Assembly (NCBI GenBank): GCA_013298595.1
Contig: JAAFIG010000039.1
Location: 1-46,949 of the forward strand
Source: Deinococcales bacterium
Lineage (GTDB): Bacteria > Deinococcota > Deinococci > Deinococcales > JAAFIG01
Reading direction: 5' to 3'
Length of the DNA stretch: 46,949 bases
Shown here: positions 1 through 7,700 of the stretch, piece after piece
Position numbering within the stretch: the stretch's first letter is position 1
Layout of the letters: each line of letters opens with the position of its first letter
Made by a program: the position numbers and the translations under genes
The notes under the pieces: model-generated
The model's input: only the letters and a program-made list of their open reading frames with translations
Databases searched by the model: none
Told to the model about the DNA's origin: nothing

Positions 1-2
1 CT

Positions 3-1355
3 GAGGGTACAGGTGGTGTGGCTTTTGCCATCGCATTGGTTTTAGGGATTTGTGCTGCAGGGTTACTGATTGGTATTGCATTAACCAGTGCTTTGGTGGC
101 AACGATCCCTGGTGCTCAGCCGTGGTTTTTACTGATTCTTGTGATTCTTGCTCTCATTCCAATATTACTGATTGCAGTGAGGGTTTTTCCGTGGCTGATT
201 AATTGGTATTACATTTTGCCAGCCATTATGTGTTTGATGGCATTTACGATTTATCCAATCGTCATGACTTTTGGTTACGCATTCACAAACTTTAATTCGC
301 AAAATAATGACCGCCCAGACAGTACCACCGAAATCGCTGTCAAAGTTTCTGGCGCACAGACCATTGAATTGATTGGTGAAGCAAAAATAGAGACATTAGC
401 CTGTCGTCAACCAGGTTGTGTCAATGAGCCAATCGAGTTGCGCTCTGATGCCGAAACAGGCAGACCAGGCAAAACATATTTTGCCTTAAAAGTCGAAGGT
501 AACACCATTACGTTAGCGCCAAATCAAGGTGTGCTACCAACAGATATCACTCGAGTGCGGCGGATTAATCCTGTAGCAAATATCGGTTTTGGAAATTTTC
601 AACAAATTTTTGCTAAAGCTAGTGTGCAACTCTATCCTGTGCTGATTTGGACAGTGGTGTTTGCCTTAGCTACAACTATTATTAATGTGGTGGCTGGTTT
701 GTTATTGGGTATTTTACTGAATAATAAACGATTAAAATTTCGTAATGCGTATCGTTCTATTTTAATTCTGCCGTGGGCAGTACCTGCTGTGATTTCAATT
801 CAACTTTGGGTTGCGCTGCTTAATCAGAACTTTGGTGGCTTAAACCGCTTGCTTGGCTTATTTGGTGGTTTACCCATCCCGTGGCTGAACGATCCGTTAT
901 GGGCTAAAATATCCATTTTGGTTGTGAATTTATGGTTGGGCTTCCCATACATGATGACAGCAACCCTTGGTGCTTTATCCGCCATTCCAGAAGAACTGTA
1001 CGAAGCTGCCGAAGTGGATGGTGCAACCAAACTCGAGCAAGTGCAATTTATTACTTTACCAATGTTACAAGCTGCTTTTACACCAATTATTCTTTCTACT
1101 TTTGCCTTTAATTTTAATAACTTCAGCATTATTTACTTATTAACCCAAGGTGGACCTGCCGAAGTTGGACGTGAAAACACAGCTCGAGCTACCGATATCT
1201 TGTTATCATGGGGTTTTAACACAGCTTTTACGGGCGCAGGTGCTCAGGCATACGGTTTAGCAGGTGCAGTTTCTGTGATTGTTGGTGTGTTGACCGTGGT
1301 TATTTCGTACTTTAATTTCCGCGCAGCTGGTGTGTTTAAGGAGGCAAGCAAATGA
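3..1355 (+). CDS. malF: MalF-type maltose/maltodextrin ABC transporter permease (5' partial)
   Basis: The reading frame is open at the window edge, so the true start lies upstream; a GTG at 18 is in frame but need not be the start. The protein is an inner-membrane permease subunit. Hydrophobic segments come first, then a soluble stretch (about residues 100-185 counted from the GTG) with two Cys, matching the large extracytoplasmic loop that sets MalF apart from short sugar permeases. A second membrane block follows. The ATPase-docking EAA loop is visible as ELYEAAEVDGATKLEQVQF. It overlaps malG by 4 bp (ATGA), so the two are co-translated as partners. The binding protein is presumably upstream, outside the window. 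Maltose/maltodextrin specificity is inferred from architecture only. Confidence 0.88.
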   Translation, partial: EGTGGVAFAIALVLGICAAGLLIGIALTSALVATIPGAQPWFLLILVILALIPILLIAVRVFPWLINWYYILPAIMCLMAFTIYPIVMTFGYAFTNFNSQNNDRPDSTTEIAVKVSGAQTIELIGEAKIETLACRQPGCVNEPIELRSDAETGRPGKTYFALKVEGNTITLAPNQGVLPTDITRVRRINPVANIGFGNFQQIFAKASVQLYPVLIWTVVFALATTIINVVAGLLLGILLNNKRLKFRNAYRSILILPWAVPAVISIQLWVALLNQNFGGLNRLLGLFGGLPIPWLNDPLWAKISILVVNLWLGFPYMMTATLGALSAIPEELYEAAEVDGATKLEQVQFITLPMLQAAFTPIILSTFAFNFNNFSIIYLLTQGGPAEVGRENTARATDILLSWGFNTAFTGAGAQAYGLAGAVSVIVGVLTVVISYFNFRAAGVFKEASK

Positions 1356-2731
1356 GTAGCCCAAATGCAGGTCAAGCATCGCCAATGCAATTTGAGCAAC
1401 GGACTCCGTTGTGGCGAGTTATTCTTGGCTGGAGCCTTTTTATTGCAGTGCTGATTGGATTATATTTTCTTTGGAAAGATTTAAACTCGAGAATTGCTGA
1501 ACCTTCTTTTGCGATTCTTCGCCCCGAAAATGCTGGTTTGATTACCTTTGGTGTGGTGCTTGGTTTGATTGCTTTGGTGTGTGGCACAAGTTATATCGGT
1601 AAAATGATTGGTCAGGCATCAAAAAAGTATGGTCGTGTTTCTTATTTATCGGTGCTGAATGACCAACTGACCCATGTTTTCTTTTGGTTTGTAATTTTAT
1701 TTTCTTTGTATCCAATTTTTTATGTGGTCAGTGCTTCGTTTGACCCATTAAACCGTTTAACCCAAGCCACACTTGGTAAAGCTGAAGAACCTTTGCTGGT
1801 TCGGTCTCGAGTTTTGCCAAGTTTTGAGGGTATGAATTTTGCCAATTATGCCAAGTTGTTTGAAGGTGTCAATATTTATACATGGCAATGGCTGCTGTTG
1901 GTTTTAGCGGGTGTTGGTGTGCTCGGTATTGGTGTTATTTGGGCATTGGTACAACGCAGCGGTGGTGGTCGAGTAGACCCAATGACCAATCGTGCTCGAG
2001 TGATTTCTACGTGGGTGGCAATTTTGGGTGTTTTTGGTTTTTTTGCCACGCTTTCGATAGATCAATTCACGGGTTATAGCAATGCCAGTAAGTTCTTATT
2101 ATGGATTCGCAATACCTTCTTGGTTTCAGGGGCAACTGGTGTTTTAACAGTGATGCTTTGTACCACTACAGGGTACGGCTTAGCCCGATTGCGTTTCCCT
2201 GGGCGTTTCCAGTTCTTAATGTTTCTGATTTTCATTCAAATGTTCCCAGCTTTGCTAGGCTTGGTTGCCATGTATGAACTGATTTATCGCCTTGGCTTAA
2301 CAGGCAGTTTGCCTGGTTTGGTTTTGGCATACACAGGTGGTGCAGTGGCTTTTGGTACTTGGATTTACAAGGGCTATGTCGAAAGCTTACCCGCCAGTCT
2401 CGAGGAAGCGGCTCTGGTGGATGGCTGTACCCGTTGGACAGCTTTTACAAAAATTGTTTTACCACTGTCTGGTCCAATGATGTTCTTTATTTTTCTGATG
2501 CAGTTTGTTGGTACGTATACCGAATTCCTGACAGCCACCGTGCTCATTGCAGGTGCTCAAAATTGGAATGTTGGTGTTGGGCTTCGTTCGTTTGCAACTG
2601 GGCAATTTAGTACAGAATACGGAACCTTCGCAGCAGCGGCTGTACTTGGAGCATTACCGATTGTGATTTTGTATTACAGTTTCCAACAGGTTTTTGTTTC
2701 TGGGCAACTCAGCGGTGGCGAAAAAGGCTAA
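1352..2731 (+). CDS. malG: MalG-type sugar ABC transporter permease, enlarged
   Basis: Second permease subunit of the MalFG pair. The conserved C-terminal half carries the EAA loop (LEEAALVDGCTRWTAFTKI) followed by membrane helices. At 459 aa it is much longer than enterobacterial MalG (about 296 aa). The extra length is an N-terminal block with two hydrophobic segments (about residues 23-85) and an inserted pair of hydrophobic segments (about 175-240) before the core permease domain. The start ATG overlaps the malF stop. A strong terminator follows within 40 bp, so the operon ends here. The assignment as an MalG/binding-protein-dependent inner-membrane component is secure; the sugar is inferred from pairing with a MalF-type partner. 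Confidence 0.87.
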   Translation: MSSPNAGQASPMQFEQRTPLWRVILGWSLFIAVLIGLYFLWKDLNSRIAEPSFAILRPENAGLITFGVVLGLIALVCGTSYIGKMIGQASKKYGRVSYLSVLNDQLTHVFFWFVILFSLYPIFYVVSASFDPLNRLTQATLGKAEEPLLVRSRVLPSFEGMNFANYAKLFEGVNIYTWQWLLLVLAGVGVLGIGVIWALVQRSGGGRVDPMTNRARVISTWVAILGVFGFFATLSIDQFTGYSNASKFLLWIRNTFLVSGATGVLTVMLCTTTGYGLARLRFPGRFQFLMFLIFIQMFPALLGLVAMYELIYRLGLTGSLPGLVLAYTGGAVAFGTWIYKGYVESLPASLEEAALVDGCTRWTAFTKIVLPLSGPMMFFIFLMQFVGTYTEFLTATVLIAGAQNWNVGVGLRSFATGQFSTEYGTFAAAAVLGALPIVILYYSFQQVFVSGQLSGGEKG

Positions 2732-2766
2732 TCATATAAAATTGGGTTAATCAGATGTGCTACTTT

Positions 2767-2797
2767 AACGCCTCGAGTACGCTCGAGGCGTTTTTAT
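2767..2797 (+). terminator. Intrinsic terminator of malFG
   Basis: An 11-bp perfect stem (AACGCCTCGAG / CTCGAGGCGTT) with a TACG loop is followed by a T-rich tract. Both stem arms contain the genome-wide CTCGAG palindrome, so that motif supplies over half of the stem. The remaining DNA up to the next gene at 2960 shows nothing recognisable. Confidence 0.9.
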
Positions 2798-2959
2798 TTG
2801 GCAATAGTTCAGAACATTTCTTGACGCAAATGCAAATTATGTCATTTTACGAGGTATTGTGATATTGCTGTGAAGTAGCTACGCACACACGACGCAACTA
2901 GTCACGATGACACGAAACTCAAATGCTCTATAAAAGCGAAAGATCAAAAACATTCTGAA

Positions 2960-3955
2960 CTATTTTTGTTTGGCAATGCTAATAAAATCTGCCAGCATGT
3001 CATAGGCTGTTTCTGGTGCGCCAGAATCTCTCGAGATCAGTTCAATAGCAGGTAGAACATCAAATTCAAAACGTGCCAGCATGTCAACGCCTGTCACTGT
3101 TGCCAGAATACCATCCACTTGGGTTGGAACAACTCGAGCTGAAATACCACCAGTGGCTGTGCGTTCAAGGGTTGCTAGTAAGCGGTAAGGTCTGCCCTCG
3201 AGTTTCGCGGTTCGGACTTGCTCGGGGGTGAGTGTGCGAATACCAATCACTTGGCAATCCTCGAGTTTAAGATTGGCTTTCATGATGGTGTTTGCCAGCC
3301 CAACAATTTTTACTGCACTGTCCCAACCATCCACATCCATACTTGGATCGGTTTCGGCAACCCCCATGTCTTGGGCGCGTTTAACACCTTCTTCGTAACT
3401 TTGCCCATTTTCCCAGGCCTCGAGAATTACAGTGCTGGTGCTGTTTGGTAAGCCTTGAAAGCGTTGTAAGGTGGCAACAGGTAAACATTCGCGGAGCAAA
3501 CTATAAATTGGGCTACCACCCATAAATGTGGCTTCAAAACGAAACTTCACCTGATTTGCTGTTGCTAATGCCTCGAGTCGAGCCGCTGCATGAACCAACG
3601 GACCTTTATTTGCTGTGACAACATGAATGCCACAACTCAGGGCTGCTTCGATAAAACCAATCGCAGGTTGTCCAGAAAAAGGCTCGAGACTTGATGCTTC
3701 AAATAATACAGTGGCTTTTGCTGTTTCGAGTAAATCAGGTACATTTTTTATATTTGGGTTAGCAAGTATGTTCCCATCTAGCAAAGCCTGAATATCTAAA
3801 CCTGTCGCATCGGCAATAAAACCCATGCGTCTCGAGTAAACACCTGTGATTTGAAATTCAATACCTAATGCCCTAAGTTCGTTGCGTTTATGCTCGAGTA
3901 ATTGCACTAAAGCCCGATGAACGTTACCAAAACCAATCAGAACAAGATTATGCAC
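2960..3955 (-). CDS. Homoserine dehydrogenase family protein (divergent paralogue)
   Basis: Short-form (no ACT domain) homoserine dehydrogenase-like oxidoreductase, 331 aa. The N-terminal Rossmann motif is LIGFGNVH, where the last Gly of the usual GxGxxG is His. A TANKGPL segment (family cofactor/substrate region) is present, as is TDPSMDVDGWDSAVK with the conserved Asp and Lys of the homoserine-binding pattern DPxxDxxGxDxxxK. A second, more canonical homolog lies at 26655-27671, so this copy may have a specialised substrate. The GTG start is chosen because a TAAACT -10 box sits 7 nt upstream, overlapping the stop of the preceding gene. Homoserine oxidation is likely but not certain. Confidence 0.75.
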   Translation of the reverse strand: MHNLVLIGFGNVHRALVQLLEHKRNELRALGIEFQITGVYSRRMGFIADATGLDIQALLDGNILANPNIKNVPDLLETAKATVLFEASSLEPFSGQPAIGFIEAALSCGIHVVTANKGPLVHAAARLEALATANQVKFRFEATFMGGSPIYSLLRECLPVATLQRFQGLPNSTSTVILEAWENGQSYEEGVKRAQDMGVAETDPSMDVDGWDSAVKIVGLANTIMKANLKLEDCQVIGIRTLTPEQVRTAKLEGRPYRLLATLERTATGGISARVVPTQVDGILATVTGVDMLARFEFDVLPAIELISRDSGAPETAYDMLADFISIAKQK

Positions 3956-3962
3956 ACTGCTT

Positions 3963-3968
3963 AGTTTA
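3963..3968 (-). promoter_or_regulatory. -10 box (TAAACT) for a leaderless transcript
   Basis: On the minus strand TAAACT lies 7 nt before the GTG at 3955, a distance that places the transcription start at the start codon. It overlaps the stop codon of the gene ending at 3966. The same TAAACT-N6/7-start arrangement recurs at five or more other genes here. Confidence 0.5.
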
Positions 3969-4505
3969 ACGGATTTTAATCCGTACTCCGAGGCTAATCA
4001 GCGCATACCACTGCACAGGGAGTAAATACCCAGCTTCAACCTCGAGGTACACACCACCAATGCCAGGGTACTGCACCACTAAACCAGCCCCAATATCTAA
4101 GCCAACCCCAAAGGGCAATGCCCATAAACCACCACCAGCATTAGAAATTGTGCCAATCATTATTGTTACACCAAGTTTGGCATAAGCGCCTAAGACATCG
4201 GATGCCACACCAACCAAAGGTAGCAAACTCTGACCGATCAGTGCTTCGGAGCGCAGTCCAAAAACCCAACCTGTTTTTCCTGTACCACCAAAAAATCCAA
4301 GGGCGTTTAAGGCATCAGAAGCAAAAAACACATGAATCCGACCTCCGCTAATATAGGTTGGTTCGGTAGGTAAATACGCGCCCGCTTGAATTCCAGGCAT
4401 ACCAAAAAAATTGGTCAAACCAACTTCGGCAGAAAAACTTTGAGCCGCTGCACTCGAGCTAAGTAGACTAATACAAATCAGTAGTAGACGCAATTTTTTA
4501 AACAT
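3966..4505 (-). CDS. Exported hypothetical protein
   Basis: I do not recognise a named family. An upstream in-frame start would add 40 residues, but the ATG at 4505 gives a clean Sec signal peptide (MFKKLRLLLICISLLSSSAAA, cleavage near AAA-Q), so I use that start (179 aa). The mature part is rich in Gly and alternating hydrophobic residues (for example the stretches around GGGLWALPFGVGLDIGAG and GVYLEVEAGYLLPVQ) and ends LISLGVRIKIR. This would suit a small outer-membrane beta-barrel, but that is inference. It is directly upstream of the homoserine dehydrogenase paralogue on the same strand. No clear Shine-Dalgarno precedes the chosen ATG. Confidence 0.6.
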   Translation of the reverse strand: MFKKLRLLLICISLLSSSAAAQSFSAEVGLTNFFGMPGIQAGAYLPTEPTYISGGRIHVFFASDALNALGFFGGTGKTGWVFGLRSEALIGQSLLPLVGVASDVLGAYAKLGVTIMIGTISNAGGGLWALPFGVGLDIGAGLVVQYPGIGGVYLEVEAGYLLPVQWYALISLGVRIKIR

Positions 4506-4636
4506 ATCGTGCAGTGTACTCGAGAAGATGTGCAAGAAGATGATGAAACCCAAATAAAAGTGAGGAAATAGCTCCGACATAAAAGTTTGGGAGCAGCTTC
4601 GACTAAAGTTTGGGTGCATTGACAAGAAATTGTGAT

Positions 4637-4642
4637 TAGAAT
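4637..4642 (+). promoter_or_regulatory. -10 box (TAGAAT) for a leaderless transcript
   Basis: TAGAAT is 6 nt before the ATG at 4649. A TTGACA at 4619-4624 is only 12 bp upstream, too close for a standard -35, so the -35 element is unclear. Confidence 0.45.
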
Positions 4643-4648
4643 TGCAAC

Positions 4649-5368
4649 ATGACTTCTGTTATTGTGAAATCTCGAGGCGAACTGTATTTATCCGCAGCGG
4701 GTTTATGTTGGCTGATGTGGTTATTTGGTAGTTTATCGCAATCGGCAGTACGAACCCTTTCTGTATTTTTATTTGACTTACTTGGTGCTTATATTTTAAT
4801 TGCACTGGCAAACCGTTTACCCGTCGCATTACGTTTAACCGTTGTTGGTTTAGGTTTATCCCTAGCTTCAATTAGCATTGGTGATGGCAACTTGGCTGTG
4901 GCATTATTGTCAGGTACAGCCCCAGAAGCATGGCTGGTATGGCGACAACCATTTTTTTACTTAGGCTCTTTATTGGTCACAATTTTTGCCTTACAAATGC
5001 CATTTGCTTTGTATCGCCAAGGGCTGTACCCCAAAATTAAACCATTACAAGTTATTTTGATTGCTGTATTACTGGCAACTGTTTTTACAGGCATGTTGCT
5101 GTTGTTTAAAACACCAACCATCGCCTCGAGTATCTTCTTTTTTGTGGCATGTTTGGTGACAGCCCTTTTTTGGATGCAAAATTTTGTGTTGACATCCAGT
5201 GAACTTTCAACAACATTAAAACAGTTATCGGTGGTTTTTGTACTCGCAAGTCTTGGGCGCTTACTTTTTATTATGATTAACAACACTGCAATCGGTGATG
5301 TGCTCTACGATTTATGCTGGTGTGCAGGAATCAGCGCTGCTTCTTGGACAATGATTATTCGCCAGTAA
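4649..5368 (+). CDS. Multi-pass membrane protein, paralogue A
   Basis: A 239-aa protein of about seven hydrophobic segments with short loops and no recognised catalytic motif. It is clearly paralogous to the protein at 6943-7665. The two share RGELYL near the N-terminus, GLSQSAVRTLSVFLFDLLGA-type sequence, LVTIFA, FVLASLGR and LCWCAGISAA-like C-termini (here YDLCWCAGISAASWT). The layout resembles integral-membrane sensor modules without an attached kinase or cyclase, but I cannot name a family. The stop is 2 bp from the convergent lipoprotein gene's end. The ATG start is supported by the -10 box 6 nt upstream and by alignment to the paralogue. Confidence 0.8.
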   Translation: MTSVIVKSRGELYLSAAGLCWLMWLFGSLSQSAVRTLSVFLFDLLGAYILIALANRLPVALRLTVVGLGLSLASISIGDGNLAVALLSGTAPEAWLVWRQPFFYLGSLLVTIFALQMPFALYRQGLYPKIKPLQVILIAVLLATVFTGMLLLFKTPTIASSIFFFVACLVTALFWMQNFVLTSSELSTTLKQLSVVFVLASLGRLLFIMINNTAIGDVLYDLCWCAGISAASWTMIIRQ

Positions 5369-5370
5369 AT

Positions 5371-6729
5371 CTAAGGTTGCAATTGCAAAGGCATTTCGTA
5401 ATAGCGATTCTCAAGGTTCATCTGACTTGTGATTCGTGAATTTGATTGAAAGAAAAACCTAAAATTTCCAATCACTTTGCCGTTCTCGAGGATATCAACT
5501 ATAGGTGGTGGTGGCGGTGATAACTGCGGACGAATAAAGCGTTCACACTCATTCACAAAGGGTTGTGTGGGTTTGCAATTAGCTCGAACGAGCCCTTGCA
5601 ACTCGAGTGTGCGTGTTGGGCTGATTTGCATTGTTCCAGTGACTTTGTAAGTGCTCTCGTCTTGGTAAGCGGGAGTCAGTATTATTTGAACGGCAAGGAC
5701 TTCCGCAGGTGTGACACTGATTTTAGCATTCAGTAATGTATTGGTTTTTGGGTCAAGAAATTGTTGTCCACAAAAAGTGTCATCTCTGAAAACAGTTAAA
5801 GCTCGAGTGACATTGGGTGCGATACTGGTGATATCACGATCAACTTTAAAGATTTGTTGACCTGTTTGTAAATCCCAGCCTTCACCACCATAACCTGTTG
5901 AATATAAACCATTGGTTTGAATGTTCACAGCATTTGTGTCAATAAATTGTTGCAACTTGTTTGTGCTCACAGACCATTGCCACACACCTTTAGCAACGAT
6001 ACGGTATGTGTTGTTTGTCCAGATATACATTCCAAGAATAACGGTGTCTCCTCGAAAACCTACACTTTGGATGCTCCAATTTGTATTTACTTCAGGACGT
6101 TGACGAAAGATGATTTGATTTGTTGCCACATCTACAACAGCGATACCATTGAGCCGATCATAATATGCCACTTGAGAACCATCTGCATTCAAAGAAAATT
6201 CCAACGAATAATCCTTGACCCAAGCACTATCTATGGTTGTCTCGAGAATTTTTGTGGCATCTCGAGTATTCCAAATACGCAATATTTGACCAGCTAATGT
6301 TGCACCTCGCTCGAGATTTGAACTGAATTTATAAAGCGGTTCAGGCATCACTTGGGTGGTTTTCAGTGTGCCTGATGGGTCGTAGCGCTCGAGTGCGATT
6401 GTGGTATTTTTTTGGCGTTGTACCAGTAACTCCAAGCCATCTGGCGTTAGTAAAAAAGTGGTGGCGGCAGTGGCATCTATATTGGCAAGTTCTGCTGCAG
6501 TGTCACCATTCCAGATTTTGATTTGAGTACCAATTCTTCCAGCTAATCTCGAGCCATCACTGCTCCAAGTGGGTGCTGTAATGCTTGTATCGCATTGATA
6601 GGTGGCGTTACCTGTCCAAGTGCCACGCAGAATCTGAGACCCTGAGGTTAAGTCCACATCACGGTATGTGGTTTTGCAACTGTTCAAAGTTAAAATCAAA
6701 AGAATTAAAGGCAAAATCCGAATTTTCAT
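5371..6729 (-). CDS. Propeller-like lipoprotein
   Basis: A 452-aa lipoprotein: the N-terminus MKIRILPLILLILTLNSCK has a lipobox ending in Cys18, so the protein should be anchored in an envelope membrane. The first two thirds contains spaced beta-propeller-like repeats (IKIWNGDTAAELANI, LRIWNTRDATKIL, IAVVDVATNQIIF, GWDLQTGQQIFKV), reminiscent of WD40 blades with the W-D pair partly kept. The last part (residues about 340-450) is a separate segment with a Pro-rich linker (SPPPPPIVD). Function is unknown. It is transcribed between, and opposite to, two paralogous membrane proteins. TAAACT lies 6 nt before the ATG. Confidence 0.8.
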   Translation of the reverse strand: MKIRILPLILLILTLNSCKTTYRDVDLTSGSQILRGTWTGNATYQCDTSITAPTWSSDGSRLAGRIGTQIKIWNGDTAAELANIDATAATTFLLTPDGLELLVQRQKNTTIALERYDPSGTLKTTQVMPEPLYKFSSNLERGATLAGQILRIWNTRDATKILETTIDSAWVKDYSLEFSLNADGSQVAYYDRLNGIAVVDVATNQIIFRQRPEVNTNWSIQSVGFRGDTVILGMYIWTNNTYRIVAKGVWQWSVSTNKLQQFIDTNAVNIQTNGLYSTGYGGEGWDLQTGQQIFKVDRDITSIAPNVTRALTVFRDDTFCGQQFLDPKTNTLLNAKISVTPAEVLAVQIILTPAYQDESTYKVTGTMQISPTRTLELQGLVRANCKPTQPFVNECERFIRPQLSPPPPPIVDILENGKVIGNFRFFFQSNSRITSQMNLENRYYEMPLQLQP

Positions 6730-6735
6730 GGGTTC

Positions 6736-6741
6736 AGTTTA
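6736..6741 (-). promoter_or_regulatory. -10 box (TAAACT) for a leaderless transcript
   Basis: Minus-strand TAAACT with a 6-nt gap to the ATG at 6729. No Shine-Dalgarno sequence fits in that gap, consistent with a leaderless mRNA. Confidence 0.55.
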
Positions 6742-6942
6742 GTACAGAGTTTTATTTTTGCTTTCAAATGGCATAAAAGTATTGTGATAGACAGTGTATA
6801 AATTGAACTATAAATCATTTCAGTATGTTTATTTCTCGAGTTGAAAATGAATGCCAATCGTGCTCTCCTAATCGAAAGTAAAGTGCCATGCTTATGCTAA
6901 GAGTTGGTAGTGCTTTGGGTGCAGGCTTGTAGACTTGGTTTA

Positions 6943-7665
6943 ATGAATGCACATGTTTTAGGAAAACCTCGAGGCGAGTTATATTTGGCTACGGCTGGTT
7001 TATTGTGGTTGATGTGGTTATTTGGTACCTTGTCGCAATCGGCGGTGCGGACACTGTCGGTTTTTTTGTTTGATTTACTTGGTGCCACGATCATGATTGT
7101 TTTATCACGGCGGTTGCCTCTGGCATTGCGAATCACTGTGATTGGCTTGGGGTTGTCTTTAATTTCTATTGCTGTAGGCGATGGTAATTTATCAGCAGCC
7201 TTGCTAACCAATGTAGACCGACTTGCATGGATTTTGTGGCGTAATCCATTTTATTACTTTGGTTCTTTGCTGGTGACAATTTTTGCCAGTATTTTACCAT
7301 TTGCTTTGTTTCGCCAAGGAATGTATGTGAAAACTAAACCCTTGTTTGTACTGGTTATCAGTTTAGCTATTGCAGCGATTTTGACTTTAGCTTTGGCAGT
7401 ACTCTCGAGTACTTCTTTAACCCAACTGATTTTCTTTTTTGTAGTCTGTTATGTTACAGCCATGTTTGCCGCGCAGCACTTTGTTTTACGTGATGATGTT
7501 TTAGCACCCATGATTCGGCAATTAGCAATGGTATTTGTGCTGGCGAGTTTAGGCAGAATTATCGCTGTGCTACTGAACGATTCACCGACCAGCGGTGTGA
7601 TTTATGATTTATTTTGGTGTGCTGGAATTAGTGCAGCATGTTGGACATTAATTGCTCGAGAGTAA
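6943..7665 (+). CDS. Multi-pass membrane protein, paralogue B
   Basis: Paralogue of the 4649-5368 product, 240 aa, with the same pattern of about seven hydrophobic segments. An in-frame TTG at 6904 would add 13 residues, but the ATG at 6943 gives MNAHVLGKPRGELYLA, which aligns with MTSVIVKSRGELYLSA of paralogue A. Shared blocks run the whole length: LMWLFG-LSQSAVRTLSVFLFDLLGA, ALRxTVxGLGLSL, IFFFVxCxVTA, QLxxVFVLASLGR, and a Cys-Ala-Gly-Ile-Ser near the C-terminus. Function is unknown. It ends 35 bp before recG on the same strand. Confidence 0.8.
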   Translation: MNAHVLGKPRGELYLATAGLLWLMWLFGTLSQSAVRTLSVFLFDLLGATIMIVLSRRLPLALRITVIGLGLSLISIAVGDGNLSAALLTNVDRLAWILWRNPFYYFGSLLVTIFASILPFALFRQGMYVKTKPLFVLVISLAIAAILTLALAVLSSTSLTQLIFFFVVCYVTAMFAAQHFVLRDDVLAPMIRQLAMVFVLASLGRIIAVLLNDSPTSGVIYDLFWCAGISAACWTLIARE

Positions 7666-7688
7666 ATTAAAGACCTTGTCTTTCATGC

Positions 7689-7694
7689 TAAAAT
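7689..7694 (+). promoter_or_regulatory. -10 box (TAAAAT) of recG
   Basis: TAAAAT stands exactly 6 nt before the GTG start at 7701; TTAAAG 16 bp upstream of it could be a weak -35. The geometry predicts a leaderless recG mRNA. Confidence 0.5.
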
Positions 7695-7700
7695 TAGGCT

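Noticed and set aside
5917-6297. 126-aa plus-strand ORF within the lipoprotein gene
   Set aside because: Lies wholly inside the opposite-strand lipoprotein gene; composition Cys/His/Ile-rich, typical of a shadow frame.
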